DNA from: Pimelobacter simplex
GTDB taxonomy: Bacteria > Actinomycetota > Actinomycetes > Propionibacteriales > Nocardioidaceae
Direction: 5' to 3'
Length of the DNA stretch: 64,000 nt
NCBI RefSeq assembly: GCF_900114845.1
Contig: NZ_FOUK01000002.1
Coordinates: 558,001-622,000, forward strand
Part shown: one piece after another, positions 8,991 to 16,345 of the stretch
Position numbering within the stretch: the stretch's first letter is position 1
Layout: each line of letters begins with the position of its first letter
The notes under the pieces: model-generated
Databases searched by the model: none
Told to the model about the DNA's origin: nothing
What the model saw: the letters and a program-made list of their open reading frames with translations, nothing else
Program-made: the position numbers and the translations under genes

Positions 8991-9251
8991 TCAGGCGAGC
9001 GCCAGGAACAGCTTCTCCAGCTTCTTCGCGTCGACGCTGTCGGGCCCGCCCTCGACCAGGCACTTCTGCAGTCCCGTCGCGACCAGCGCGTAGCCCCCGC
9101 GCCCGACCGCCTTGTTCACCGCGGCGAGCTGCAACAGCGCGTCCTCGCACTCGGCGCCCTCCTCGAGCATCCGGATCACCGACGCCAGGTGCCCGTAGGC
9201 CCGCTTGAGGCGGGTGATGATCGCCTTGATCTCGTCAGGCTCCAGCTTCAT
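8991..9251 (-). CDS. CsoR/CstR-family repressor (DUF156)
   Basis: An 86-residue all-helical repressor of the CsoR/RcnR/CstR family. Copper-sensing CsoR uses Cys-His-Cys as ligands (C36, H61, C65 in M. tuberculosis). Here the two cysteines are kept (C35 and C64), but the His position is Gly60. This is the arrangement of CstR-like proteins, which sense persulfide or reactive sulfur through a Cys pair. A per- or polysulfide or other thiol-reactive signal is therefore more likely than Cu(I). It lies downstream of and overlaps (17 bases) a DUF302 gene. Two matching G/C-tract operators lie in the divergent promoter region upstream (see 9734-9785). Confidence 0.85.
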   Translation of the reverse strand: MKLEPDEIKAIITRLKRAYGHLASVIRMLEEGAECEDALLQLAAVNKAVGRGGYALVATGLQKCLVEGGPDSVDAKKLEKLFLALA

Positions 9252-9711
9252 CGACGCGCTCCTTCTCTCCGGTGAGGACCTCCATCATCCCGGCCAGCCG
9301 GGCCCGCCCGTCGGCCGCCACCTCCGCGAGCTCCGGATCGGGCACCAGTGCGGCCAGCAGACCGGGATCCATCACGTCCACCCGGGTCCGCCCCGCCCCC
9401 GCGTCGGCGACCACCACGTTGCACGGGATCAGCGCCGCCACCCGCGGCTCGACCTGCAGCGCCCGGTGGGCCAGCTGCGGCCGGCACGCCCCCAGGATCA
9501 CCTGGGCCGGCACCTCCTCCCCCAGCTTCGCCCGCAGCGTCGCGCGGATGTCGATCTCCGTGAGCACGCCGAACCCGGCGTCGGCCAGCAGCGTGCGCAC
9601 GCGCGCCACCGTGTCGTCGTACGAGGTCGGGACGGTGGCGCTCAACGTGAAGTCCGCGGTCCCGGTGATCTCCGTGGTGTCGGTGATCTCCGTGGTGTCT
9701 GTGCTGTCCAT
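9235..9711 (-). CDS. DUF302 domain protein
   Basis: A 158-residue DUF302 protein, a small alpha/beta domain of unknown molecular function often found beside metal or sulfur stress genes. The family core is visible as VPAQVILGACRPQLAHRAL and ALIPCNVVV, with two conserved cysteines. The N-terminus contains the imperfect repeat TTEIT twice. It is the first gene of a two-gene operon with the CsoR/CstR-like repressor and is divergent from the MMPL transporter, so repressor, DUF302 protein and transporter probably form one regulon. Confidence 0.85.
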   Translation of the reverse strand: MDSTDTTEITDTTEITGTADFTLSATVPTSYDDTVARVRTLLADAGFGVLTEIDIRATLRAKLGEEVPAQVILGACRPQLAHRALQVEPRVAALIPCNVVVADAGAGRTRVDVMDPGLLAALVPDPELAEVAADGRARLAGMMEVLTGEKERVDEAGA

Positions 9712-9733
9712 GGGGCTCTTCCTCCCGATTCGC

Positions 9734-9785
9734 TATCCCCCCAGGGGGTTCTGTACGGTCGCCAGCCTAACCCCCCAGGGGGATA
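9734..9785. promoter_or_regulatory. Two CsoR/CstR-type operators in a divergent promoter
   Basis: Site 1 is tatccccccagggggtt (9734-9750); site 2 is taaccccccagggggata (9768-9785). Each is a near-palindrome of a C-tract and a G-tract flanked by A/T, the typical form of CsoR/CstR-family operators. The two sites are inverted relative to each other (site 2 reversed reads almost as site 1) and their centres are 34-35 bp apart. One is close to the DUF302 start and the other to the MMPL start, so one repressor could silence both directions. Confidence 0.75.
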
Positions 9786-9804
9786 ATCGAAAGGAGCCGC
9801 CACC

Positions 9805-11937
9805 GTGGCGCAGCACACCTCCCCCGCCGGCCCGCTGGGCCGCCTCGGCCTCTGGGTCGCCGACCACGGCCGGCTCGTGGGGATCGCCTGGATCGCCGTC
9901 GTGATCGGGCTCGGGATCTTCGCCCCCTCGGTCGAGAAGAACCTCTCCGGCGCCGGCTGGCAGGCCGACGGCTCGGAGTCCGTCGCCGTCCGCGACCTCG
10001 CCCAGGAGCACTTCGGCGGCAACGCCAGCCATGCGCTCCAGGTCGTCGTGCACAGCACCGACGGCCCCCTGGACGACGGCGCCGGCGACGGCGCGCGCGT
10101 CCTGGCGCAGGTGCGCGACGTCCTCGAGGCCGAGCCCCGGCTCGCCGAGGTGATCGCGCCCACGCCCGGGGCGAGCCTCTCCCCCGACGGCCGGACCGCC
10201 GTCGTCCTCGCCGGCGCCGGCGTCGACACGAACGAGATGGTCCGCGTCGCCTCCGACCTCAAGGAGGAGCTGCAGGCCCTGTCGACGCCCACCGTCCAGG
10301 TCAACCCGACCGGCTCGTCCCTGCTCTGGTCGGACTTCAACGAGGCCAACCTCGAGGCGATGCTGACCTCGGAGATGATCTCCTGGCCGGTCACGCTCGC
10401 GATCCTCGTGCTCGCGTTCGGCGCGCTCGTCGCCGCCGGGCTCCCCCTCCTGCTGACCCTCGCCGGACTCGTCGCGTCGGCCGGCTCGCTGGTCCTCGTC
10501 AACGAGCTCGTCCCGGTCTCCATCTGGGCGATGAACTTCGCCATGATGTTCGCGCTCGCGCTCGGCATCGACTACGCGCTCTTCCTCGTCGTCCGCTACC
10601 GCGCGGCCCGGATGGGCCGCGACGCCTCACCCCGGCAGGCGATCGCCGAGACCATGGACACCGCCGGCAAGGCGGTCCTGCTCTCCGGCGCGACCGTGCT
10701 CGTCTCGCTCTCGGCGGTGCTGCTCGTGCCGTCGCCGTCGTTCCGATCGATGGCCGGCGGGATCATGATCGCCGTCGTCTTCGTGCTCGCCGCGACGCTC
10801 ACCCTGCTCCCGCTGGTCCTGGTCCGCCTCGACCACCGGATCGACCGGCTCGCCCTCCCCTGGGCCCGCACCACCGAGCACCGCTCCCCGGTCTTCGCCC
10901 GCTGGGGCGCCCACCTGTGGCGCCGTCCGCTCGCCTGGGGCCTCGGCGCGACCGCCGTCCTGCTGCTGCTCGCCGCCCCGATCGCCGGGCTGAGGACCGG
11001 CATGCCGTCGATCAAGGTGCTGCCGGACGACGCCAGCGCGCGGGTCGGCTACGCCCAGGTCAAGGACGCCTTCGGCCCCGGCGCACCGGGGATGCTGCAG
11101 GTCGTCGTCGCCCGCCCGGACGCCGACGCGGCCGCCGCGGTGCTCGCCGACGACGCCGGCATCCGGTCGGTGCTGCCGCCGCAGCCTGCCGCGGACGGCA
11201 GCGACCTGGCGATGATCCAGGCCGTCCCGACGGTCGACCCGTCCGACCCGCACCTGCCCGCGACCGTCGAGCGACTGCGCGCCGACCTGCCGTCGTCCGC
11301 CCTGGTCGGGGGCGCCGCCGTGGAGAACATCGACCTCACCGACCAGCTCGACCGGTCCACGCCGCTCGTCATCGGCGTCGTGCTGCTGCTCGGCTTCCTG
11401 CTCCTGCTGGTCGCCCTGCAGGCACCGCTGATCTCGCTGCTCGGCACCCTCGCCAGCCTGCTCTCGACCGCCGCGGCGTTCGGCGTCGCGCGGCTGCTCT
11501 TCCAGGACGGCCACGGCGCCGGTCTCCTCGGGTTCGAGCCCCAGGGCTTCCTCGACGCCTGGGCGCCGGTGTTCTTCTTCGCGATGATCTTCGCCATCGC
11601 GATGGACTACACCGTCTTCCTGCTCGCCGCCGCCAAGGAGCACTGGGAGCGCACCGGCGACCCCCGCGAGGCCATGGTCGGCGCCGTCGCCCACTCCGGC
11701 CGGGTGATCTTCGCGGCCGGCGGTGTGATGGTCGCGGTCTTCTTCACGTTCGCCCTCTCCGGACCGCTCCCGCCCAAGGAGATGGGCGTCATCCTCGGCG
11801 TCGCCGTCCTGCTCGACGCCTTCCTGGTCCGCCTCGTGCTGCTCCCCGTGCTGCTCCGGCTGTCCGGTCGCGCGGCGTGGGCGACGCCCGCCTGGCTGCG
11901 CCGGATCCTGCCCCGGATCACCTTCGCCCACGGCTGA
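9805..11937 (+). CDS. MMPL-family RND transporter
   Basis: A 710-residue inner-membrane transporter of the MMPL/RND superfamily, of the common actinobacterial size. It has two repeats, each a large periplasmic loop followed by a cluster of about five to six membrane segments (roughly residues 185-330 and 520-700), after an N-terminal helix near residue 25. The characteristic polar membrane helix is present in both halves as ALGIDYALFL and AIAMDYTVFL; these Asp residues are expected in the proton relay. Substrates of this family are usually lipids or amphipathic toxic compounds. The GTG start at 9805 lies directly behind operator site 2, which suggests induction by the CsoR/CstR-type sensor. 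Confidence 0.88.
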   Translation: MAQHTSPAGPLGRLGLWVADHGRLVGIAWIAVVIGLGIFAPSVEKNLSGAGWQADGSESVAVRDLAQEHFGGNASHALQVVVHSTDGPLDDGAGDGARVLAQVRDVLEAEPRLAEVIAPTPGASLSPDGRTAVVLAGAGVDTNEMVRVASDLKEELQALSTPTVQVNPTGSSLLWSDFNEANLEAMLTSEMISWPVTLAILVLAFGALVAAGLPLLLTLAGLVASAGSLVLVNELVPVSIWAMNFAMMFALALGIDYALFLVVRYRAARMGRDASPRQAIAETMDTAGKAVLLSGATVLVSLSAVLLVPSPSFRSMAGGIMIAVVFVLAATLTLLPLVLVRLDHRIDRLALPWARTTEHRSPVFARWGAHLWRRPLAWGLGATAVLLLLAAPIAGLRTGMPSIKVLPDDASARVGYAQVKDAFGPGAPGMLQVVVARPDADAAAAVLADDAGIRSVLPPQPAADGSDLAMIQAVPTVDPSDPHLPATVERLRADLPSSALVGGAAVENIDLTDQLDRSTPLVIGVVLLLGFLLLLVALQAPLISLLGTLASLLSTAAAFGVARLLFQDGHGAGLLGFEPQGFLDAWAPVFFFAMIFAIAMDYTVFLLAAAKEHWERTGDPREAMVGAVAHSGRVIFAAGGVMVAVFFTFALSGPLPPKEMGVILGVAVLLDAFLVRLVLLPVLLRLSGRAAWATPAWLRRILPRITFAHG

Positions 11938-11943
11938 GCAGTC

Positions 11944-12447
11944 TCAGGCCGCGTCGTGCGCCCGCAGGTACGCCGCGAGCGGCCCCGGCAGCTGCGCCGG
12001 CCGGTCACCCCAGTCGTAGACGACTGCCGTGCGTGCGATCAGGTCGTGCAGCGCGCGGTGGTCGCGCCGGAACGCGATGAGCAGCAGCCCGATCGCGAAC
12101 ACCGACGTGCTGAGCGGGAACGCCAGCACCCGCACGACCGCCGCGGACGGCCGCACCGGGTAGCCCAGCCGCGAGACCACCTTGAGCCCCACGACGCCCT
12201 TGCCGACCGTCCGCCCGGAGATCGCCGTGCCCACGGCGACGTACAGCGCCGCCCAGCCCAGCAGGACCGCCGTCGCGAGCACGCCCGTCCCCTTCTCGAT
12301 CGAGAAGTTGAACAGCGCCTGCGACAGGAACCCCGCCAGCCCCACCCCGACCGAGTACGACGCGAGCACCACCGCGACGTCGATCGCCGTCGCCGCGGCC
12401 CGGCTCACCGGTCCGGCGTACCGGCCCGTCACGGTCGGCCGGCTCAT
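11944..12447 (-). CDS. RDD family membrane protein
   Basis: A 167-residue RDD-domain protein with about three membrane segments. The family motif appears as SRAAATAIDVAVV (the usual RxxD pair being A-x-D here) and GRTVGKGVVGLKVV, followed by the C-terminal LIAFRRDHRALHDLIARTAVV. RDD proteins are of uncertain function; some have been linked to ion or proton exchange. The gene is translationally coupled (4-base overlap) to the upstream gene with nine-residue repeats, so the pair probably works together. Confidence 0.85.
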   Translation of the reverse strand: MSRPTVTGRYAGPVSRAAATAIDVAVVLASYSVGVGLAGFLSQALFNFSIEKGTGVLATAVLLGWAALYVAVGTAISGRTVGKGVVGLKVVSRLGYPVRPSAAVVRVLAFPLSTSVFAIGLLLIAFRRDHRALHDLIARTAVVYDWGDRPAQLPGPLAAYLRAHDAA

Positions 12448-12872
12448 CGCCGCACCTCCCCGGCCGCACCCGGCCCGACGAGCGCCGGCGGACCGACCGG
12501 CGCCGGACCGCGCCGGCGCAGCAGCCGGTCCACGATCCCGGTCACCACCGTGTCGAGCCCGACCACCTGCCGCCGCGCGACGTCCAGCGTCCGGCCGGCC
12601 AGCTGGCCGGTCGTGTCGGCGACGACGTCGGGGATCCCGGCGCGCTGCACCAGCTCCTCGAGGTCGACCCGGGCGAGCAGCCGGTCGATGTCGACGCGGT
12701 CGAGGAGGCGGTCGACGTCCACCCGGTCGAGCAGGCGGTTCACGTCGACCCGCTCCAGCAGTGCGTCGACGTCGACCTGCTCGATGATCTCCTCGATCGG
12801 CACGACATCGACCACCTTGCCGGTGACCGCACCCGCGACACGTCCGAGCAAGCCGTGGTCTGGAGGCGTCAT
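12444..12872 (-). CDS. Protein with six nine-residue helical repeats
   Basis: A 142-residue protein that I recognise only as the kind of repeat protein that accompanies RDD genes in actinomycetes. Residues 24-77 are six tandem nonapeptides with the form V-D-[VIL]-[DN]-x-L-L-x-R: a degenerate first unit (VPIEEIIEQ), then VDVDALLER, VDVNRLLDR, VDVDRLLDR, VDIDRLLAR and VDLEELVQR. Each nonapeptide would start a short strand or turn and continue into half a helix. No membrane segment or signal is evident. The start is the ATG at 12872; a longer open frame upstream is antisense to the cardiolipin synthase gene. The divergent promoter region to that gene is only 27 bases. Confidence 0.75.
   Translation of the reverse strand: MTPPDHGLLGRVAGAVTGKVVDVVPIEEIIEQVDVDALLERVDVNRLLDRVDVDRLLDRVDIDRLLARVDLEELVQRAGIPDVVADTTGQLAGRTLDVARRQVVGLDTVVTGIVDRLLRRRGPAPVGPPALVGPGAAGEVRR
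12642..12803. repeat. 27-bp coding tandem repeat, six units
   Basis: DNA encoding the six nonapeptide units described for the gene at 12444-12872. The central four units share the bulk of their codons (gaccGgtcgacgt-type blocks), which suggests recent internal duplication. Confidence 0.65.
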
Positions 12873-12899
12873 GCGGTCAGGATTCCATAGGGTGCATCC

Positions 12900-14372
12900 A
12901 TGAATTGGCCCGTTCCGACGTCGACACTCGGCTGGATCATCTTCGGCCTCGACCTGGTCCTCAGGTTCGTCGCGCTCGGCATCATCCCCGGCAACCGCAA
13001 GCCGTCGACGGGCATGGCCTGGCTGCTGCTCATCATGATCGAGCCGATCATCGGCTTCTCGATCTTCCTGCTCCTCGGCCGGACCCGCCTCGGCAACCGC
13101 CGGATCACCCGCCAGCGCACGGCGATCGCTGCCATCCGCGAGCAGTCCGAGCGGCTGCCGCTGTCGTTCGACAGCGCCCGCCTGCCGGCGCCGATGGCAC
13201 GGGTCGCGGACCTCAACCAGCACCTCGGCGCACTCGCGCTGACCGGCGGCAACGAGGTCCAGCTCTGGCCCGACTACCGCGGCACGATCGCCGAGATGGC
13301 CGCCGAGATCGACCGCGCCCGCAGCCACGTCCACATCGAGTTCTACATCACCGCCTGGGACGAGGTGACCGACCCGGTCTTCCAGGCGATGATCCGCGCG
13401 ACCGACCGTGGCGTCGACGTCCGGCTGCTGTTCGACCACATCGGCTCACGCCGGATCCCGGGCTACAAGAAGATGGTGAAGCGGCTGCGCGGCACCCGGA
13501 TCGCCTGGCACCCGATGCTGCCGATCAAGCCGCTGCAGGGCCGGTTCCGGCGTCCGGACCTGCGCAACCACCGCAAGATCCTCGTCGTCGACGGCAGCGT
13601 CGGCTTCACCGGCTCGCTCAACCTCACCGAGCCGGGCTACAACAAGCCCGCCAACCACAAGCTCGGCCGCGAGTGGGTCGAGCTGATGGTGCGCCTGGAA
13701 GGCCCCGTGGTCGGCGCGCTCAACTCCGTGTTCGCCTCGGACTGGTACGTCGAGACCGGCCAGGTCGTCGACCTCGTCCCCGTCTTCGGCGAGCCGGACG
13801 CGCGCCCCGACGAGGTGTTCGACGTCCCCTGCCAGGTGGTCCCGAGCGGCCCGGGCATCGTCGCGGAGAACAACCTCCGCATGTTCACCACGCTCCTCTA
13901 CGCCGCCACCGAGCGGATCTCCCTCACCTCGCCGTACTTCGTCCCCGACGAGTCGCTGCTGTACGCCGTCACCACTGCCGCCGAGCGCGGCGTCGCAGTC
14001 GAGCTGTTCGTCAGCGAGGTCTCCGACCAGTTCCTCGTGGGCCACGCGCAGGCGTCGTACTACCGGGCGCTGCTGGAGGCGGGCGTGCGGATCTACCAGT
14101 ACCCGGCGCCGTACATCCTCCACTCGAAGCACTTCACCATCGACGAGCAGGTCGCGGTCGTCGGCTCGAGCAACATGGACATGCGCTCGTTCGCGCTCAA
14201 CTACGAGGTCTCCCTGATGATGCCGGACCCCGCCGTCGTCGCGAAGATGCGCGAGGTCGAGGACACCTACCGCGCACTGTCCCGGGAGCTCACCCTCGCC
14301 GACTGGGAGCAGCGCCCCGCCCGCACCAAGTACGTCGACAACGTGGCCCGACTGACCGCGGCCCTGCAGTAG
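12900..14372 (+). CDS. cls: Cardiolipin synthase, phospholipase D family
   Basis: A 490-residue membrane-anchored enzyme that joins two phosphatidylglycerol molecules (or a related lipid pair) into cardiolipin. Two N-terminal membrane segments (about residues 10-30 and 38-60) are followed by two PLD catalytic domains. The HxK(x)4D motifs are NHRKILVVDGSVGFTGSLN (His near residue 224) and LHSKHFTIDEQVAVVGSSN (His near 407), both intact. The length is typical of bacterial ClsA-type enzymes. ATG start at 12900, divergent from the repeat-protein/RDD pair. Confidence 0.92.
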   Translation: MNWPVPTSTLGWIIFGLDLVLRFVALGIIPGNRKPSTGMAWLLLIMIEPIIGFSIFLLLGRTRLGNRRITRQRTAIAAIREQSERLPLSFDSARLPAPMARVADLNQHLGALALTGGNEVQLWPDYRGTIAEMAAEIDRARSHVHIEFYITAWDEVTDPVFQAMIRATDRGVDVRLLFDHIGSRRIPGYKKMVKRLRGTRIAWHPMLPIKPLQGRFRRPDLRNHRKILVVDGSVGFTGSLNLTEPGYNKPANHKLGREWVELMVRLEGPVVGALNSVFASDWYVETGQVVDLVPVFGEPDARPDEVFDVPCQVVPSGPGIVAENNLRMFTTLLYAATERISLTSPYFVPDESLLYAVTTAAERGVAVELFVSEVSDQFLVGHAQASYYRALLEAGVRIYQYPAPYILHSKHFTIDEQVAVVGSSNMDMRSFALNYEVSLMMPDPAVVAKMREVEDTYRALSRELTLADWEQRPARTKYVDNVARLTAALQ

Positions 14373-14373
14373 C

Positions 14374-14430
14374 GCAGGCCCGAGACCCGAGCAGGCCCGA
14401 GACCCGAGCAGGCCCGGGACCCGAGCAGGC
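14374..14430. repeat. 17-bp tandem repeat, 3.3 copies
   Basis: The unit gcaggcccgagacccga occurs at 14374-14390, 14391-14407 and 14408-14424 (one substitution), with a partial fourth copy. It begins one base after the cardiolipin synthase stop codon. The rest of the 14373-14581 interval shows no gene; it holds only the Shine-Dalgarno of the next small gene. Confidence 0.85.
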
Positions 14431-14581
14431 GCAGCCCGGGCCCCCGTCCCGGCCGGCCTGGCCCGTCCGGACCGCGCGGGCGCCCCGACCGGCCAGACCT
14501 CGGCCGTACCCGTTGCCGCACCCCACCCGGGCGGCGATCCTCGGAAGGTCGCAATCTCGCACGTCACGGAGGCCGAGGCAG

Positions 14582-14803
14582 ATGAGCGCACGCACCGCCG
14601 TCCAGGACGAGCACGAGCACGATCCCGGCCTGGCCCCCGCCGGGCCCGCCCCGCACCTGTCCCCGGAGCTCGAGGAGGTCATCCTCGAGATCGCCGCGTC
14701 CGAGCGCGCGCTCGACGACGTCCTGCTCCGTGCGTCCCGGCTCCACGAGAGCCACCTCGACCACGACCCGCGGTCGTGCCTGGTCTGCTTCGGCGACCGC
14801 TGA
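14582..14803 (+). CDS. Small acidic protein of unknown function
   Basis: A 73-residue acidic protein, unrecognised. It starts at an ATG at 14582 behind a good Shine-Dalgarno (GGAGG at 14568-14572, spacing 9). The N-terminal third is disordered and His/Glu/Pro-rich; the middle (LSPELEEVILEIAASERALD) should be one amphipathic helix. The C-terminus HLDHDPRSCLVC has a CxxC together with nearby histidines and aspartates, which could bind a metal. No operon partner is evident: it follows the repeat region after the cardiolipin synthase gene and precedes an SOS-type promoter. Confidence 0.55.
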   Translation: MSARTAVQDEHEHDPGLAPAGPAPHLSPELEEVILEIAASERALDDVLLRASRLHESHLDHDPRSCLVCFGDR

Positions 14804-14884
14804 CGCTCGGCCACGCCGCGCCTCGCATGCGCCGAGGCCGCCCGCCTGAGCAGAGCTCTCGGGCAGGTCTGCCGAGAACCTGAC

Positions 14885-14914
14885 TTGACAGAGTGCTCGA
14901 ACGCATGTTCGAAT
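14885..14914 (+). promoter_or_regulatory. SOS promoter with LexA box over the -10 region
   Basis: A perfect -35 hexamer TTGACA lies at 14885-14890 and, after 18 bases, a weaker -10 TCGAAT at 14909-14914. TCGAACGCATGTTCGA at 14897-14912 is a perfect match to the actinobacterial SOS box TCGAAC(N4)GTTCGA and covers the spacer and -10, so LexA bound there would block RNA polymerase. The next gene in this direction is the DUF222/HNH endonuclease at 15063. The leader of about 140 bases also contains a hairpin, CCCACC/GGTGGG (14964-14969 with 14976-14981). Confidence 0.85.
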
Positions 14915-15062
14915 CGACGCACGTCGGAGCAATACTCCTCGGTGGCTGATGGTTCCGGCTTGGCCCACCCCCTGCGGTGGGTCGCCTCCCTCACAGGCAC
15001 CTGCCCCGAGACGTGAGAACCCGCTGCTTCCTGCTGGGTCCGTGTCTCGAGAGGGGTAGGTC

Positions 15063-16313
15063 ATGTCGGTCGATGCCGTCGCTACGTTGCACCCGGTGCT
15101 CGCCTGCGCCCGCACCGTACGTCGCGCGCTGGCCGAGGTCGCCGACACCCAGCCGGCCTACATGTCCACCCTCGAGAAGCAGACGGCACTTGTCGAGCTC
15201 GCGAAGGCCGAAGCCCAGGTCACCGAGCTGCGCCTGCGCGTCCTTGCAGCCTCGGGCGAGGTCGGCGACCAGTCCGGTGCCCGCAACGCAGCAGCCTGGC
15301 TGTCCCACGAGACGCGCGCGGAGCCGGCCGCCGCCCGGTCCGACTGGCACCTCGCCACCTCCCTCGAGGACCGTCCTCTCCTCGCGACGGCCTTGCGTGC
15401 CGGCCAGGTCTCGCCCGCTCAGGCCCGCGTGATCGCCGACGGTGTGGCCGATCTGCCCGAACGCCTCGGCGCCGAGGTGCGCACCTCGGCGGAGAAGACC
15501 CTCGTCGGCTATGCCGCGCACTACCGTCCCGGCGAGCTCCGCCGTCTTGCCCGGCGGATCCTCGACGTCGTCGCCCCCGAGGTCGCCGAGGCGGAAGACG
15601 GTCGTCGTCTCGAGGACGAGGAGCGGCGGGCCCGCGAGACCGCTTCCCTCCGCTTCCATCCCCTCGGCCGCGGGCGTACCCGCCTCGTCGGGATACTCCC
15701 CACCAGCGTCACCGACCGCCTGCGTACCTACCTCGACGCCTTCACCTCGCCCCGCCAGGCCGATGGCGCTGCCCACGGCGAGGCCGACCTGATTCCGCCG
15801 TACCGCAAGCGCGCCCATGCCTTCGCCGCACTCCTGGAGCACCTCGACCCCGCTCGGCTTCCCGACCATGGCGGCGATGCCACCACGCTCGTCGTCACCC
15901 TCGGCCTCGACCAGCTCCGCACCGAGCTCGCCGCCGCAGGGGTGCAGACCAGTGACGGCGACACCACCATCTCGGCCGACCAGGCCCGGCGGCTCGCGTG
16001 CACCGCACGCATCATCCCCGCTGTCCTCGGGACGGCCGGCGAGGTGCTCGACCTCGGCCGGGCCAGCCGTCTCTTCCGCCCGGCCCAGCGCCGCGCCCTG
16101 CGCCTGCGCGACCGCTCCTGCCGCGCCGAGGGCTGCACGATCCCTTCCGCCTGGTGCGAGACCCACCACCTCACCCCTTGGTCACGCGGCGGCCGCACCG
16201 ATCTGGCCGACGGCATCCTGCTCTGCTCGTACCACCACCACCGCATCCATGACCGCGCCTTCGACCACGATCGGCTGCCCAACGGCGACGTCCGCTTCCA
16301 CCGGCGCACGTAG
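15063..16313 (+). CDS. DUF222/HNH endonuclease (13E12-type repeat family)
   Basis: A 416-residue protein with an N-terminal DUF222 region (about residues 20-330) and a C-terminal HNH nuclease domain. The HNH part has the zinc-binding cysteines of CRAEGC (near 353), the catalytic-type ETHHLTPWSRGG and the closing LLCSYHHHRIHDR. These genes are multi-copy in actinomycetes, resemble group II intron or homing nuclease domains, and in M. tuberculosis are called 13E12; some are reported to be under LexA control. Here the SOS box about 150 bases upstream supports DNA-damage induction. Its real substrate is unknown. It converges on the pilus cluster. Confidence 0.9.
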   Translation: MSVDAVATLHPVLACARTVRRALAEVADTQPAYMSTLEKQTALVELAKAEAQVTELRLRVLAASGEVGDQSGARNAAAWLSHETRAEPAAARSDWHLATSLEDRPLLATALRAGQVSPAQARVIADGVADLPERLGAEVRTSAEKTLVGYAAHYRPGELRRLARRILDVVAPEVAEAEDGRRLEDEERRARETASLRFHPLGRGRTRLVGILPTSVTDRLRTYLDAFTSPRQADGAAHGEADLIPPYRKRAHAFAALLEHLDPARLPDHGGDATTLVVTLGLDQLRTELAAAGVQTSDGDTTISADQARRLACTARIIPAVLGTAGEVLDLGRASRLFRPAQRRALRLRDRSCRAEGCTIPSAWCETHHLTPWSRGGRTDLADGILLCSYHHHRIHDRAFDHDRLPNGDVRFHRRT

Positions 16314-16345
16314 GAGTGGGCACCACGGTGACGATGCCGCGGCTC

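Noticed and set aside
8983..8994. CTGAGCGCTCAG palindrome at the junction of hydrolase and CsoR-type genes
   Set aside because: It arises from the two facing TGA stop codons of convergent genes and is too short for a confident terminator.
12900..14803. 632-aa + strand ORF overlapping cardiolipin synthase and reaching the small protein
   Set aside because: Its first 560 residues are an out-of-frame shadow of the synthase; only the last 73 codons behind the GGAGG look real.
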